A DNA stretch of 64,000 nucleotides from Neoscytalidium dimidiatum (lineage: Eukaryota > Ascomycota > Dothideomycetes > Botryosphaeriales > Botryosphaeriaceae), in contig CM074697.1 in assembly GCA_037367355.1 (NCBI GenBank), positions 3,162,001 through 3,226,000 on the forward strand, given 5' to 3'. The position numbers were made by a program, and so were the translations under genes. Below the pieces are notes generated by a model. It was not told the DNA's origin. It did not search any database and was given only the letters and a program-made list of their open reading frames with translations. Below, piece after piece: positions 48,843-59,564 of this stretch (the first letter of the stretch is position 1; every line of letters starts with the position of its first letter).

Positions 48843-50691
48843 TCACGGCAGATACCTACTCCTCAGCGCCTGACTAATCGTACTCATCTTGCTCAAACCA
48901 CCCGCATGCTGCATATGGCTCAGCAACTGCTCCTCCAACGCACTCTGTGTAACACTCGCATCTAACAATGATATGGTCAGCACTAATCGTATCGAAACCG
49001 CGACGACAACAACAACAACCACGACATTTTCCCAACGTCACAGCCTTTCTTTCAAGTTAACCACTCACCGTCCAAATCACTAAAACTACTTCCCATACTC
49101 GGTGTCCCCTCGCTGCCTCCCTCTTTCCCCCTCGTTCTCGGGCTCAGCCGTGCCAGCTCCGCCCGATGTCTTGGACTCAGCGCGCCCGGCCCGCTCCCAG
49201 GCGAGTACTGCGCAGTAACGGTTCCAGTACGGCGTTTTTGGCGGCGAGCGGCGAAGGCGCCTTGGTTGGCTGCGGCAGAGGAGCCGCTGCTCGCACGTGG
49301 CCTGCCACCCATGCCATCATCACCATCCGTACTGCGCGCATCGCTGGCGGACGTGAACGACGAATCCATCGTCGCACTACGGACAGGCTGCTTACCGGCG
49401 GCGACGGCGGAAAGAGGCGGCCGAGACGCGCGAGCTGGTTCGCCACCAGGGCGGGAAGAGCGACCCTGCTCATACTGCGTTTGGGCACGGCGAGGAGTGG
49501 ATGGCTCTTGTGGCTGAGCGTTCCTGGCGTGGGGGGCGGTGCGGCGGCGGGTGGACACGGCGAAGGGGAGGAACTCGTCCTCGTCGTCATCGTCGTCATC
49601 CCCGTCCGAGCGCTCGTCACCTGCGCGGTCACCGTAGTCTGTGGTGTCGTCGTATTCTACGTCCACGTCGTCCAGGCGCGGAAGACCTGGTTTGGCAGGG
49701 CGAGACATGAACCGCGGCGGGCGCCTGAAGACCTGGCTACGACGGATGGGATTATCTTTGTCACCGTCGGTAGACGAAGACTCCGAATCAGACTGTGACA
49801 TCTGCATAGACGTTGGGCTGACAGTCCTGCTCTGGTTCCTGCTCGTCTCAGCCGTGGGCTCCAGCGTCGGCGAAGCCCTCCGCGGTGCCGGTGGGAAAGA
49901 GGAACGGAACGAGCTGCGAAGCGGCTGTCGTGGGCTTTGCGGTTGCTGCTGCAAGCGACTCTGCGTGATCGTAGTCGTCGACGGCGTCCGCGACAGTTGT
50001 CCTGCACGCGCGAAGTTAGCCTATCCACATACACACCCCTCAACGCGTACAACCCACCTCCCACAACCGGAGTCCCCGCCCCCATCCTCGCACCCTGCGG
50101 CACAGGGCTGTCCCTCGCCCCCGACCTCATCGACGCCGCGCTTGTCGTCCTCGGCCCACCGCTCCCACCCCTCTTCATCGGCACGCCCCCGGCACTCCCG
50201 CTCGCGCCGGCCGTCCCCACTTTCCGCATCTGCGCCCTAACGTGCTGCAGATGCCGCTCGTACAGCCAGGCCGCCTGCTGCAGGATGAATGCCTGCCCAA
50301 CCTCGAAGCGGGCGGCCAGCTCGCCCCAGTCGATCTCGCGCGGCCGGCCCGCTGCGCCGCCCGTCATCGGCCGCGACACGATCTTCCACAGCGCCTGGTC
50401 CTTGGTCGTGTCCCACTCGGCCGGCGGCGGGTCCACGAAGTCGCCCCGCGCGAACGGCAGCCGCACCACCACCGTGTAGTGTACCTTCTGCTCCACCAGC
50501 GGCGAGCTGCCGCCGCCACTAAGCATGCTGTTGCGTTTCGGGTGGGCGACGGCGGCGTTGGAGAGGGTGCGAGTGCGGGTGTGCTGGTGTGAGGAGGATG
50601 GCGGGGGAGCGGCGGCGGCGGACGATGAGGAGGAGGGAAAGGCTGTGGATTGGGGCGGTGGAGCTCCCGAGGTCGGTGTCGGTGGTGCCAT
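48843..50691 (-). CDS. ATG29: Autophagy-related protein 29
   Basis: Exons 50058-50691, 49069-50001 and 48843-48961 give 561 residues. Atg29 works with Atg17 and Atg31 at the pre-autophagosomal structure to start autophagosome formation. The conserved N-terminal domain is at about residues 69-160: KVHYTVVVRLPFARGDFVDPP, ALWKIVSRPM, IDWGELAARFEVGQAFILQQ and WLYERHLQHVRAQMRKV. A conserved C-terminal helix comes from the last exon (TQSALEEQLLSHMQ, STISQALRSRYLP). The region between is disordered, Ser/Thr/Arg-rich with a polyacidic run (DGDDDDDDEDEF) and many possible phosphosites. It is far longer than the 213-residue yeast protein, as usual in filamentous fungi. The second intron contains an ACA/CAA-rich microsatellite. 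Confidence 0.93.
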
Positions 50692-51193
50692 GGTGATGGT
50701 TGTGGGTCGAGGAGGTTAGAGTGTGGTTGAGGGCTTGCCGGCCCCAAATGGCGGAAACGTCGTCAGCGGTTGAGCAGTGAAAGGTGGGACAAAGTGATGA
50801 GAGCGTTGCGAAGCAGGTCATAGGATGGCGTGCAGTTCTCGGAGGTAGGTGCAGCTACCCCCCGGCAGCTGATAAGATCCCGATAGGGCCTTCCCCGGAT
50901 TCGAGCCGCTTTCGGCCCGAACTGCGCCGATCCCGGAGAACTGTGCGGCGGCATGTCAGTTGGGAGTTTAGTTCGTATGTGACGGAGGACTTGTCGGTGG
51001 TGATATGTCTATTCTGGGCAGTTGAATTGGTGCCTCTATCTGCGCTTCTAGAGTGTCGCAGCTGTGTTGAAAAATTTGGGAATCGCTTGAATTCGCCATG
51101 CCATGCCTTTCCCCTCCTTTTTATTCCAATCCAATCCAATCATAACGCCATCAATGCAAGAAATTGCGTGTCACTCACCCCAGCGCAGACTTC
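50692..51193. other. Intergenic region, ATG29 promoter and MET1 3' end
   Basis: About 500 bases between two minus-strand genes. No coding signal is seen. A repeated tccaat element (three copies in tandem near 51126-51140) is present. Confidence 0.45.
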
Positions 51194-52886
51194 TCATGCG
51201 GCAACAGCTTCCGCTTCTTTCAGCATCCCCAGATCGCCTTCCACACCCAGCTCTCCGAATCCCTTGAAGCCTTCTTCAACAACCCACTTCTGCCCTCCTT
51301 TCCACAGGACTTCACACGCCGGACCGACGACAAGCAGCCCAGGCGGCCTGCTTCCCTCCTCTTCGACCGCAGCGCACACGTACTCTAGTGTTGTCCTGAT
51401 AACACGTTGATCAGGGCAGCTGGCGCGCTCCAGCACCGCGCAAGGCGTCTCCTTCGGCCACTTCTTCGCTTCGTCGAAGACCAGGCTATCAACAAGTGCC
51501 GACAGCCTGTGCAGCGCCATGAGGAATACCACAGTCCTAGTCGGCACATACGCAGGCGGGTCAGGAGCAGCGCCCTTCCTACCCGTTCCCGTACAGATCA
51601 AGACCTGATCGGCAACGCTGCGGTGGGTAGGCGGAATAGCAGCGAACAGCGGGGCGCTAAGGGCGGACGTGATGCCGGGCAAGACGATCGGGACGAAGCC
51701 GTGCGCGCGGAAGAAGTCGTACTCCTCGGCACCGCGGCCGTAGATGTACGGATCGCCCTGCTTGAGGCGGACGACCGTCTTGCCGGCCTGCAGGCCCGCC
51801 AGGCCCATCTGGAGCAGCTCTTCCTGCGCTTTGTCCGCGTTGCCGGGAAACTTGCGGGCGATGAAGACGGTCGTGCGGCGGGGAACGAGGGCGAGGACGG
51901 GTTCCGGGACAAGCTTATCGGCCAGGATGAGGTCGGCGGAAAGTATTGCCTTGTGAGTCGCGCGAGTAAGGAGGTCGGGGTTGCCGGGACCGGAGCCAGC
52001 GAGGACGATGCGGCCTCTTCTGCGACGCTGGTCCACGGCGCCCGGGTCGAGGCCAGAGCTCTCTGAGTTTGTATAGCTGCGGAGGACTGCTTCGACGTCC
52101 TCATCTGTGATAGCTGCTAACCGGCGAAGGGGCCAGTATTCGCAAATTTGTGCAAGCCAGCGCATCCGTCGGCCACGCGCAGCCTCCGCGTCCTCCGGTG
52201 TCACCAGCTTGTTGAAGCTCGCAGTTTGCCCGGCTTCATCCTCCTCGACTTCAGGATCCATTGACAGCTCCGCAGCGTGGTCCTCCTCCCATATTCTCCT
52301 CCGCATCGTGCCCAGTCTTTCTACTGCTTGGCCCAGATCCGAAGGCAGGGATGCCGCAATCTCACGTCGTATCCGAGCGGAAAGCTTGCAACCCTTGCCA
52401 GAGGTTGTAACACCGATCTGGAGAGGACCGTCCGTGTGTGTCGAGAGAAGCGTAAATGTACATAGATTGGGAGCATCGGCAACATTGATGGGTATTCTTA
52501 GGCGTCGGCAGAGCGTAGAGATGTGTGTGCCTGTTGGATGTCAGTCAACAACTGGTCTGGATTGGCTTATGGTATGTGTAGATCGTACTCAGAGCACTCT
52601 TGCCACCCAATGTCACAAAGACGGCGTCCACAATACGATCCACTTCTTCACGTCCAAGGGTCGTCAAGTCGTCGTCCTGGAAGTCGCGCTTCACCCACGC
52701 GATTTCGCCCTCGTCAATGCGCTTCATGAGACCATAGTGTACGCTGGCATTCTCGGGCGCAATGAGAACTGGCTTGGCACCGACTTCAAAAGAGCGTGTG
52801 CAGCGTGCGCCGGCGAGCGGGTTGGAGCCGATTATTAGGTGGACGTGGTCTGTCGAGTCGACAGCCGTAAGTAATGCCGGAGTCAT
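51194..52886 (-). CDS. MET1: Siroheme synthase: Met8-like dehydrogenase fused to uroporphyrinogen-III methyltransferase
   Basis: Exons 52589-52886 and 51194-52530 give 544 residues. The N-terminal ~260 residues form a Met8-like domain with a Rossmann entry (VHLIIGSNPLAGARC), the partner segment INVADAPNLCTFTLLS, and TTSGKGCKLSARIRREI. This domain oxidises precorrin-2 and inserts iron. From about residue 272 comes the S-adenosylmethionine-dependent methyltransferase domain: GRIVLAGSGPGNPDLLT, then VRLKQGDPYIYGRG, then PGITSALSAP. Together they convert uroporphyrinogen III to siroheme, the cofactor of sulfite and nitrite reductases. Fused forms are usual in filamentous fungi. The intron is 58 nt. 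Whether the Met8 part is fully active cannot be judged by eye. Confidence 0.93.
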
Positions 52887-53970
52887 CGGTGGCGGCGGGG
52901 AAATCGGCGCGCTTCAAGGAAAGAGAAGTAATTCACAATCGCAAAGTTCAAGAAAAACCTCTTCTATAGGGACAAAGTCATGGAGGGGCTGTGTGCAAGC
53001 AAAGCAGCGCGTAGGCGCGGAGAGTTATCGGAGGGGCAGCCCATGGTAAATAGTTATGGGTCACCTTTTCGCGCGGCGGCGTCTGAAGAATTTCCAGCGA
53101 ATGGCCGATGGCGCAATCACGAATTTGTCCTTATCGATACGCCCGTGTTTCGGCCTCCGGCGTAGCATGGAGATGCTGGCCCGCGGAAAAAGTCAAGAGC
53201 CAAGATCCCGCAAAACAAGTTCTCCGGGGCGCTAGATGATAGCGCTCTCTGTGTTGTCATTGGCAGAGATAGCGACTATTCAGGCTGCTTGACTTGCGTA
53301 GCTTTCAACACCGCGGAGATTTTGGTTCTTTCATTTTCTGATGCCGCCGTGTGTTGCGGCAGTGTTGCATTTTCGATCGCCCTTATGTAGTTGCCGACTT
53401 TGCCGATATAGGATTTCTTTTGGTAACTGGAATCCCATGACATTCACGAGAGTATTAACGACTAATGCAGTGTCATTCCTCAAGAAAGGCCGTGATTTCT
53501 GACGAGTCACTAGAATTTGCCACCGAATGAAGCGTGGCATAACCTAACAACCGCGAAAGGGCCTGGAGTGCGCTCAGCGTGATTAGGAATGACTTTACAT
53601 TTCACACGCAAACACAAGCATCCACATTGTGGATGTTATGGATTCAAGCATAGTGCTGAGCTCGTTCTGAGGCTAAATGTCTATAGACAGTACATAACGA
53701 TCGTGTTCGTCGTGGTATCCAACTAGATTACAGAATATCATTCAACTCCGGATATGCTTGAAAGCATAGAACGCTCATCTCAGTTGAAATTCCGCCAGAT
53801 TCATGTATATGACAGTTTGTGTCGACTTTGTTGTGCCTCGAAGCAAACAAGTCGTGGTATCATTCCGTTCTTATCCTCGGACGAAGTGGTTGGAACTAGT
53901 AGGGTAGGGGTTTTTTTTTCTTTTTTTCTTCGGATATGGTATCTTCATCGACTCTTCAACAAACTCGCAC
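52887..53970. other. Intergenic region, MET1 promoter and Sur7-like 3' end
   Basis: About 1.1 kb. No gene is seen. T9 and T7 runs sit near 53910-53927, downstream of the Sur7-like stop. Confidence 0.5.
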
Positions 53971-54905
53971 TTAAGAGTAGTCGTCCTTGACGCGACGTTG
54001 ACTCTCGGCGTCAATGAAGCTGCCACGCGAGCGTGTGCTTCTGCGGCGACCGAAGTAGCTGCGTTTCGTGTACACACTTTCGTTCCGGTGAGCACCGCTC
54101 ATGCAGAACAGCAGAGTGGAGATCAAAAAGCTAGCTACAGCTGACCAGGTGAAAGCATAGGCTTTAACACCCAGGCTTGCCGACTGACCGTTGCTCCGGA
54201 AGGCGTCGCGACCTTGCACAGTCCAGGCGCTAATAACAGACAAGGTTAACCGAGGTAAAGGGAAAAAAGAGTAAATATATGGAATATGTAAAGACGAATA
54301 CTTACGTCATCAGAGCTGCGGCAAGGGCCTGGAAGAAGAGCGCAATGAAGGTGGTGAGACCAGAGAGGTAGCCGCCGAGTCTGCTGCAGAGAGCGAGCAA
54401 GCCAGTGAAAAGAGCAATAGCAGCGAAGAAGACGGCGATCAGATAGAATGCGAACATGAACCGCGAAAGGTAAAAATAGTGACGGGTTCTGTACAAATAT
54501 TAACAACTCAGTTCCATCACGTAGACGACCCCGGTCGCAGACATACCCAATAAAATCGTCAGGCACGCCGGTCCTGGTGCGGAAGTTACGGGGAGGGTCA
54601 AAAGGTAGCGCAGGCACAACGGCGCCGCAGTCTGCATTGTGGCCATTGCTATCCCTGCCGCATACGGCCCAGAAAGTCCATCTTGAAGGATTTCTCGTGG
54701 AGGGAGACACGCCGTCTGTCGAGGCTTGCAGGAAGTAAATCTGATTTTCCGGAGTTCCGCTCACACCGCCTGACAGAATGACAAGGAATTGGAAGACAAT
54801 GCCCCCGGCCAAAAGAATTAAGGCGGCAAAGCTGAGGAGGGGGCCTGTTCCAAGGTCAGAATACTTGCGGCGTTAAGAGCAAGGGGCATTCTTACGGGAT
54901 GCCAT
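53971..54905 (-). CDS. Sur7/PalI-family membrane protein
   Basis: Exons 54896-54905, 54547-54844, 54306-54488 and 53971-54229 give 249 residues. The first exon has only ten coding bases. Four hydrophobic spans are visible: LLSFAALILLAGGIVFQFLV, FMFAFYLIAVFFAAIALF, LTTFIALFFQALAAALMT and YAFTWSAVASFLISTLLFCM. The first extracellular loop has the family pattern with paired Cys (TFWAVCG, ADCGAVVPALPF). The Arg/Ser-rich tail ends in ESQRRVKDDYS. Family members sit in eisosome/MCC patches or act in pH signalling; this one looks more like Sur7-type proteins than like PalI, which has a long tail. Function is inferred only at family level. All four exons join in phase. Confidence 0.88.
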
Positions 54906-55732
54906 CTTAGCGACTGCAGCGAGGAGGGCGCTTGGCAAGTGTGGAGCGCAAGGGTCCGGGAGTGGAGGATGTGCGCTGGGAACTGCAAGGTCAGCTTTGC
55001 GCGGGTAAAGAGGCTGGGCGAATTGCAGGGCTGCGTGTACATACCAGGGACTGCAAGATGAAACAGAAAGCGTCCTGGAGAGCGGGTCGGGGCGCAGAGT
55101 TGGTATTTGAGCAGGCTGGGGAGAGCTGCACAAGGCCGGCTGGCCGGGCAAGGACGAGTGAGTGACGTAGGCGCACGCTAACGCAAGACGCCATGATCTC
55201 ACTGCCAAAGCTGCTCCACCACCTGCTTTTAGGCCCAAGAGAACGCCAACGACGCGTGCACGCAAGAGCGCTCTTCTGCGCCCTGATCTCTACCCAGTGG
55301 ACCGCGGCTCCGCTGCGATCGCTCAAGCGGTCAGCTGCGCAACTTTTTTCCTCTCTTTTCCTCTGCTGCGTGTCGCCAGACCAGGTCGCCCACAGCAACT
55401 CTGCGCCGAACAGCTGCAGGCCTCATTATCCAGCCCTTCAGCGTCTAAGCACGAGGCGCTGCAGATGCAGCAAATGGCAGGAGCCGGACAGTTCGTGCCT
55501 GAACCCTGCGCAGCTGTCACGACACTGAAATGCCTGCCGTCGATCGTACGCATGTGGGCGGTACGCTCCGACCACGCCGATCGCACCCTAAACAAGCCAC
55601 ATCACCTGCGAAGCTTCCCACGCTCTACGCACTAGCCCTACACCGAACATTCTCTCCGCCTTCCCTCGACGCGCCCAAGGCCCGATTCCCCTCGACCCTG
55701 CGTCCGTCGCTTGCCGTATTGTCCGTGTCCTC
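54906..55732. promoter_or_regulatory. Divergent promoter region, Sur7-like gene and RAV2
   Basis: About 830 bases between two start codons pointing away from each other. GC-rich, no gene supported. The last 150 bases before RAV2 are C/T-rich leader. Confidence 0.5.
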
Positions 55733-56857
55733 ATGGCGACCTCAGTCTGGCCGCCGATCCCCAAGGACCAGCTCATTCGCGAGGAGGACGCCGCTCTGGT
55801 ACCATCGTCCGCCCGGTACACAGCCTCTCGTGGTCTTGCTGATGGCCCGTTTTAGGCCCGCGAGCTAGAATGGCTGCTGTCGTCTCTACGCACCACCTTG
55901 AAATCCCTGAAGGCCGGCCTCGAAGAGTGCGCTGCCCTCCTTGCCCCGTCCGAACATGGCTCCACATTGGTCGTGTCTACCGTGAGGTCTGAAAGCTTGA
56001 AGGGCTTCGTGACGCGTGTGGGTACGCGTATCGTGAAAGGCGTACGTGCGCCCCCGCCTCAAGCTTGCGCAGACAGTTATGGCTAAGCCTTGCAGGACAT
56101 CAAGCTGCGGCTCCCCAGCCTGCCTCCCCCGCGTGGGGCCACCAGCTATCCGTTGACCATCTCGCAACAACCACAAGCATCAACCCTGGTCATTCAACAG
56201 TTGACCCAAGCGAGAACCCACATAAATTCCTGTCTCGATGTCGTCGATGTGACCACCTGGGCCGGCGATGCCAAGAATGCAAACTACATATCTGGCCAGC
56301 TCCGGCTCCTATATGATAATATCGAGGACGCTCGCCAGGCCTTGAGGGGTGCTCCCGAGGTGCGGCCGCAGTGGTGGGACAATCCCGTTGACGAAAAGGT
56401 GAGCCGCAGTGGAGATGCACCGCCTCTGTTTCATACGCGTCTCTTGGCTGCAATCAGGCTGTTCTCGTGAATCTTCCAGCTGACGCTTCCGACTTAGATA
56501 TTTGACCCACCCTTGCCGCCTGAAGTCTCCGTTCATCTCTATATCCAAGACGCCGCCATAATCCTCGAGATACGAACACTTGAACCATGGACCGGTGATG
56601 ATGGGAGTATCTTCGGCTTCCGCAAAGCCATCGCCGGCGCGCTCGGCGTCTCGCAGGCGCCGGCCCATGATGAAGCGGAAAAGGTGTTTACGTATCGTGA
56701 ACAGCAGGTTAAGGTCAAGGAGAAGATCCGAGTCGAGACACAGGATCCGAATCTGATCGCGGCAATGGCTAAGTTGAACGCACTGGAGCATAATGTGGCA
56801 TTGAGTAGGAAAGCCTTGGATATAGTTATGGGAAAGAACGATGACGATGGGCGGTAG
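55733..56857 (+). CDS. RAV2: RAVE complex subunit Rav2 / Rogdi homologue
   Basis: Exons 55733-55798, 55856-56041, 56096-56398 and 56498-56857 join to 304 residues. Rav2 is part of the RAVE complex that reassembles the vacuolar proton ATPase; the animal homologue is Rogdi. Characteristic stretches are ALARELEWLLSSLRTTLKSLK, DIKLRLPSLP, NYISGQLRLLYDNIEDARQAL, and the C-terminal PPEVSVHLYIQDAAIILEIR with TYREQQVKVKEKIRVETQDP. Size is close to human Rogdi (287) and shorter than yeast Rav2 (351). The start at 55733 gives a sensible short first exon (MATSVWPPIPKDQL). Confidence 0.92.
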
Positions 56858-57535
56858 ACTCTGGACGATTTCAGAGCTTATTACCTCTGATATTGGCAGC
56901 TAGATACCTAAAAGAAAGCACGGGTTTCACTTTCTCGAGGATGTCCTCTGCGATAGACATTCCTGCGTCTGGCTTGTCACTCGTACGGCATGGCGTCTCT
57001 TTGCGTCAGCTTATTCAAGCGATTCTCTCTCTCCTTCTCTCTCTCTCTCTCTTGACGTATTTGTGTAGGCTCGCACCCTGAAACCCAGCATGCTTCTACA
57101 AGAAGCTTGCTACAAGGCCTTCAGTGCTATTCTTTACCATTCACATGACCTTGTAATGTAGACACTTATCGGCAAGCTTCCATTTATGGATGTCCAGCGG
57201 CAGCAACTGGGATTTGGAGTTTCATGACTCCAGAGACATGTGGAAGATACTTGGACGAGAAAGATTGAAAGAGAAACCGTCGTACCACGGACAACACCTT
57301 GAGCCTGGTACGATCATTGAGCTGCTGTTAACGAAGCGGTAGTGATGTTGTGAGCATATAGTAATTGCGCTATACACGGTGAGGGACATACAACATCGGA
57401 GTCTTCGATGTACAACACCGACTTGTTTGTCAATGTCCTTGTGACGAAAGCGTAACATTACAGTGCGCAGTTAACAACCCTAGCGTGGCAGGCGAGACAA
57501 AAACGTCGGCACACACTGACAGCCCACAAAAATCA
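56858..57535. other. Intergenic region after RAV2
   Basis: About 680 bases with no complete gene. A CT microsatellite lies at 57024-57052. A possible upstream exon of the following membrane-protein gene could lie in the last ~200 bases, because its frame is open back to an acceptor-like TTACAG near 57462. Confidence 0.45.
57024..57052 (+). repeat. CT microsatellite
   Basis: An almost pure (CT)n run with one interruption, in the 3' flank of RAV2. Confidence 0.8.
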
Positions 57536-58528
57536 ATGGCCTTCACGGGAATGAGTCCAGCCGTACCTTCTCGTACATTCGAGGTCGAATCCGAGACTAC
57601 AACTTCGTGGATACCCTTGACAGCCGTTTTCACGCCTAATCCCGACTGTCAGAATAGCTCTATATATTATGATAGCGCCCTTGTAGCGTTCACTTATAAC
57701 CTTTTTGATATTGAGTTTGCCTTCACCTGCTTACCTCCTGCTGTCATATCTTCTTCGACACTAGATGTTTTCTGTGATGGGGATTCCACAGTCGCCGAAA
57801 TCATGCCATTTACATGTCCGCACAAGTGGTCAACAGTTGCACCTTTCATCGGTCCCCAGATCACATCAATGATTCACGTAACGTGCTGCCCTCCGTAAGT
57901 GACTCAATTTGCTGACACACCTCCACAGAAGCTATTTTCTTGGAGTAGATCAATATCTATGTTCTTCAGATGTAGACGTAGGGGTGATTTTGACTTACGA
58001 CTCTTTGGAGTGGGCGGATCGAAATGTCTATAGTTTCGTTACTTCAACTCGAGCCAATTTGACAGCAGCCCCAACTGTTGTGGCCCCTTATATACTCGGA
58101 TGGAACATCAAAGAAGCCGCCTCAAACGCGATAGCAGGGACTCACCATACAGCCTCGCTTTCGTTTGCTTCACGTACAGAAGAAGATGTGTCCGATCAAC
58201 CGGTTACCTCAACATCGTCATTTCCGCTTACCTTGGAATCCTAGGAGCTGCCGCATTGATCCTCACCATCGTGTTGTGTCGAAGGAGAAGGAGAAAAGAA
58301 TTAAGGAGTGCCGGCGCTCATGAGATGGAGATCGTAGAACTGGACGGGAACAACCACCACCCTGGTGAGCTATCGACGTCCCACAAACCAACTGAGTTGC
58401 CGACACCACACGAACCGGCTGAGCCACGGGCCAAATTGACCACTGTTGAAACGGACACAGTATCTCCAGAGACAGCCCCAGAGCCCAGAGAGTATCAGGG
58501 GACTGGCTCAGACGTGGAAGATTGTTGA
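57536..58528 (+). CDS. Putative one-pass membrane protein with Cys-containing ectodomain (frame interrupted)
   Basis: From ATG 57536 the ectodomain resembles a common fungal surface-protein family (SWIPLTAVFTPNPDC, PHKWSTVAPF, HVTCCPPSYFLGVDQYLCSS). A clean intron at 57895-57928 (34 nt, unusually short) joins two ectodomain parts. The frame then runs through a Thr/Ser-rich stalk to a TAG at 58242-58244. The expected transmembrane segment (LGILGAAALILTIVLC), a basic stop-transfer (RRRRRK) and a Pro/Thr/Glu-rich tail lie in another frame ending at 58528. Either an unrecognised intron of length 3n+2 or an indel separates them. No signal peptide is seen at the chosen start, so an upstream exon may be missing. 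The gene may be real or newly broken. Confidence 0.5.
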
Positions 58529-58529
58529 C

Positions 58530-59564
58530 ATGTCCTTTTCTCGCATCGAAGAGGCTCTTTACCTTGGCTTGGATATGCTTCAAGGATTGAGCTATCTTTC
58601 TCCTGATCAGCGGTCTATCTGATGTGTGTAGATCAATTTTCAGTAATGCTCTGGTTGATCTTTCAGTGCATCTTTCTATCGGTTTCTCGTAATTGCGCTA
58701 TACATCCTGTAAACCTCTTTTGTTCTCAAGGTGTTGCGAGCGGTAGTCGCAATATGCAAGTGAACGGCTGACGTTGACTGACTGGGGAGGCGAGATCGTT
58801 TGTGCACTTGAAACTATATACTAGTATAATTATGCGAAGTGTCTTGGTCTAGTCGCTCTCAGCCCTAATATTGCGATCGGTAAGTCACCCAGCGAAAAGC
58901 TTAGTACGCAAAGACGGAGATAAGGTGGCTCGCAGTGATAGGGCCCCGCACCGCTTCCGAGTTGCCTCAGCTTACTCATTCTCGCCCTGCTCGACCAATT
59001 TCTCGTACGTTTTCCAAACGAATTCGCCTCCCAAAAGCTTAGAAACACCGTGTTGCCAATCGAGTTTGATCTACAGATGGGTTGGCCACTGCAAATGAAA
59101 CAATCAGATGATCTATTTTAGTGCACAAGGCTGGCCCCCACACCTGAATCCTTTGGCTGAACACCATTTTCAGCGCTCGCAGCGCATTCGCATGCCACAT
59201 CATCCACTGTGCCACCGCTGCACCGTGGCAACGCCAGTCTGTGTTGCGCTCGCGGCACCAAACCTACTCTGTTCTTGCACAGCGCAAGAAGTGAGCCCTG
59301 TGGAAAAAAGTCACACCGATGCTGCTGTAGAGCCACCAATATGGCCCCCATTTGTGGCGGCTCGGCCCTCTCGCTGTTACAGGATCCCTGCTCCGAAGTC
59401 AGCCTCCCGCCGCATGCAAGTCGTGCATCCATCAGCCGCCAACGCATTTAACCAGCCTTGTGCCCACTGAAAACTGCGCCGCTTTGTCCAAGGTTTGCAC
59501 TGACTGTCACTCGAATTAGGACATACTCTTTTAATCATACTGCTATTATTGCTTAGGGCAAAAG
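58530..59564. other. Intergenic region
   Basis: About 1 kb with no supported gene. A 120-codon open frame at 59108-59470 overlaps a similar one on the other strand and has no domain. Confidence 0.45.
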
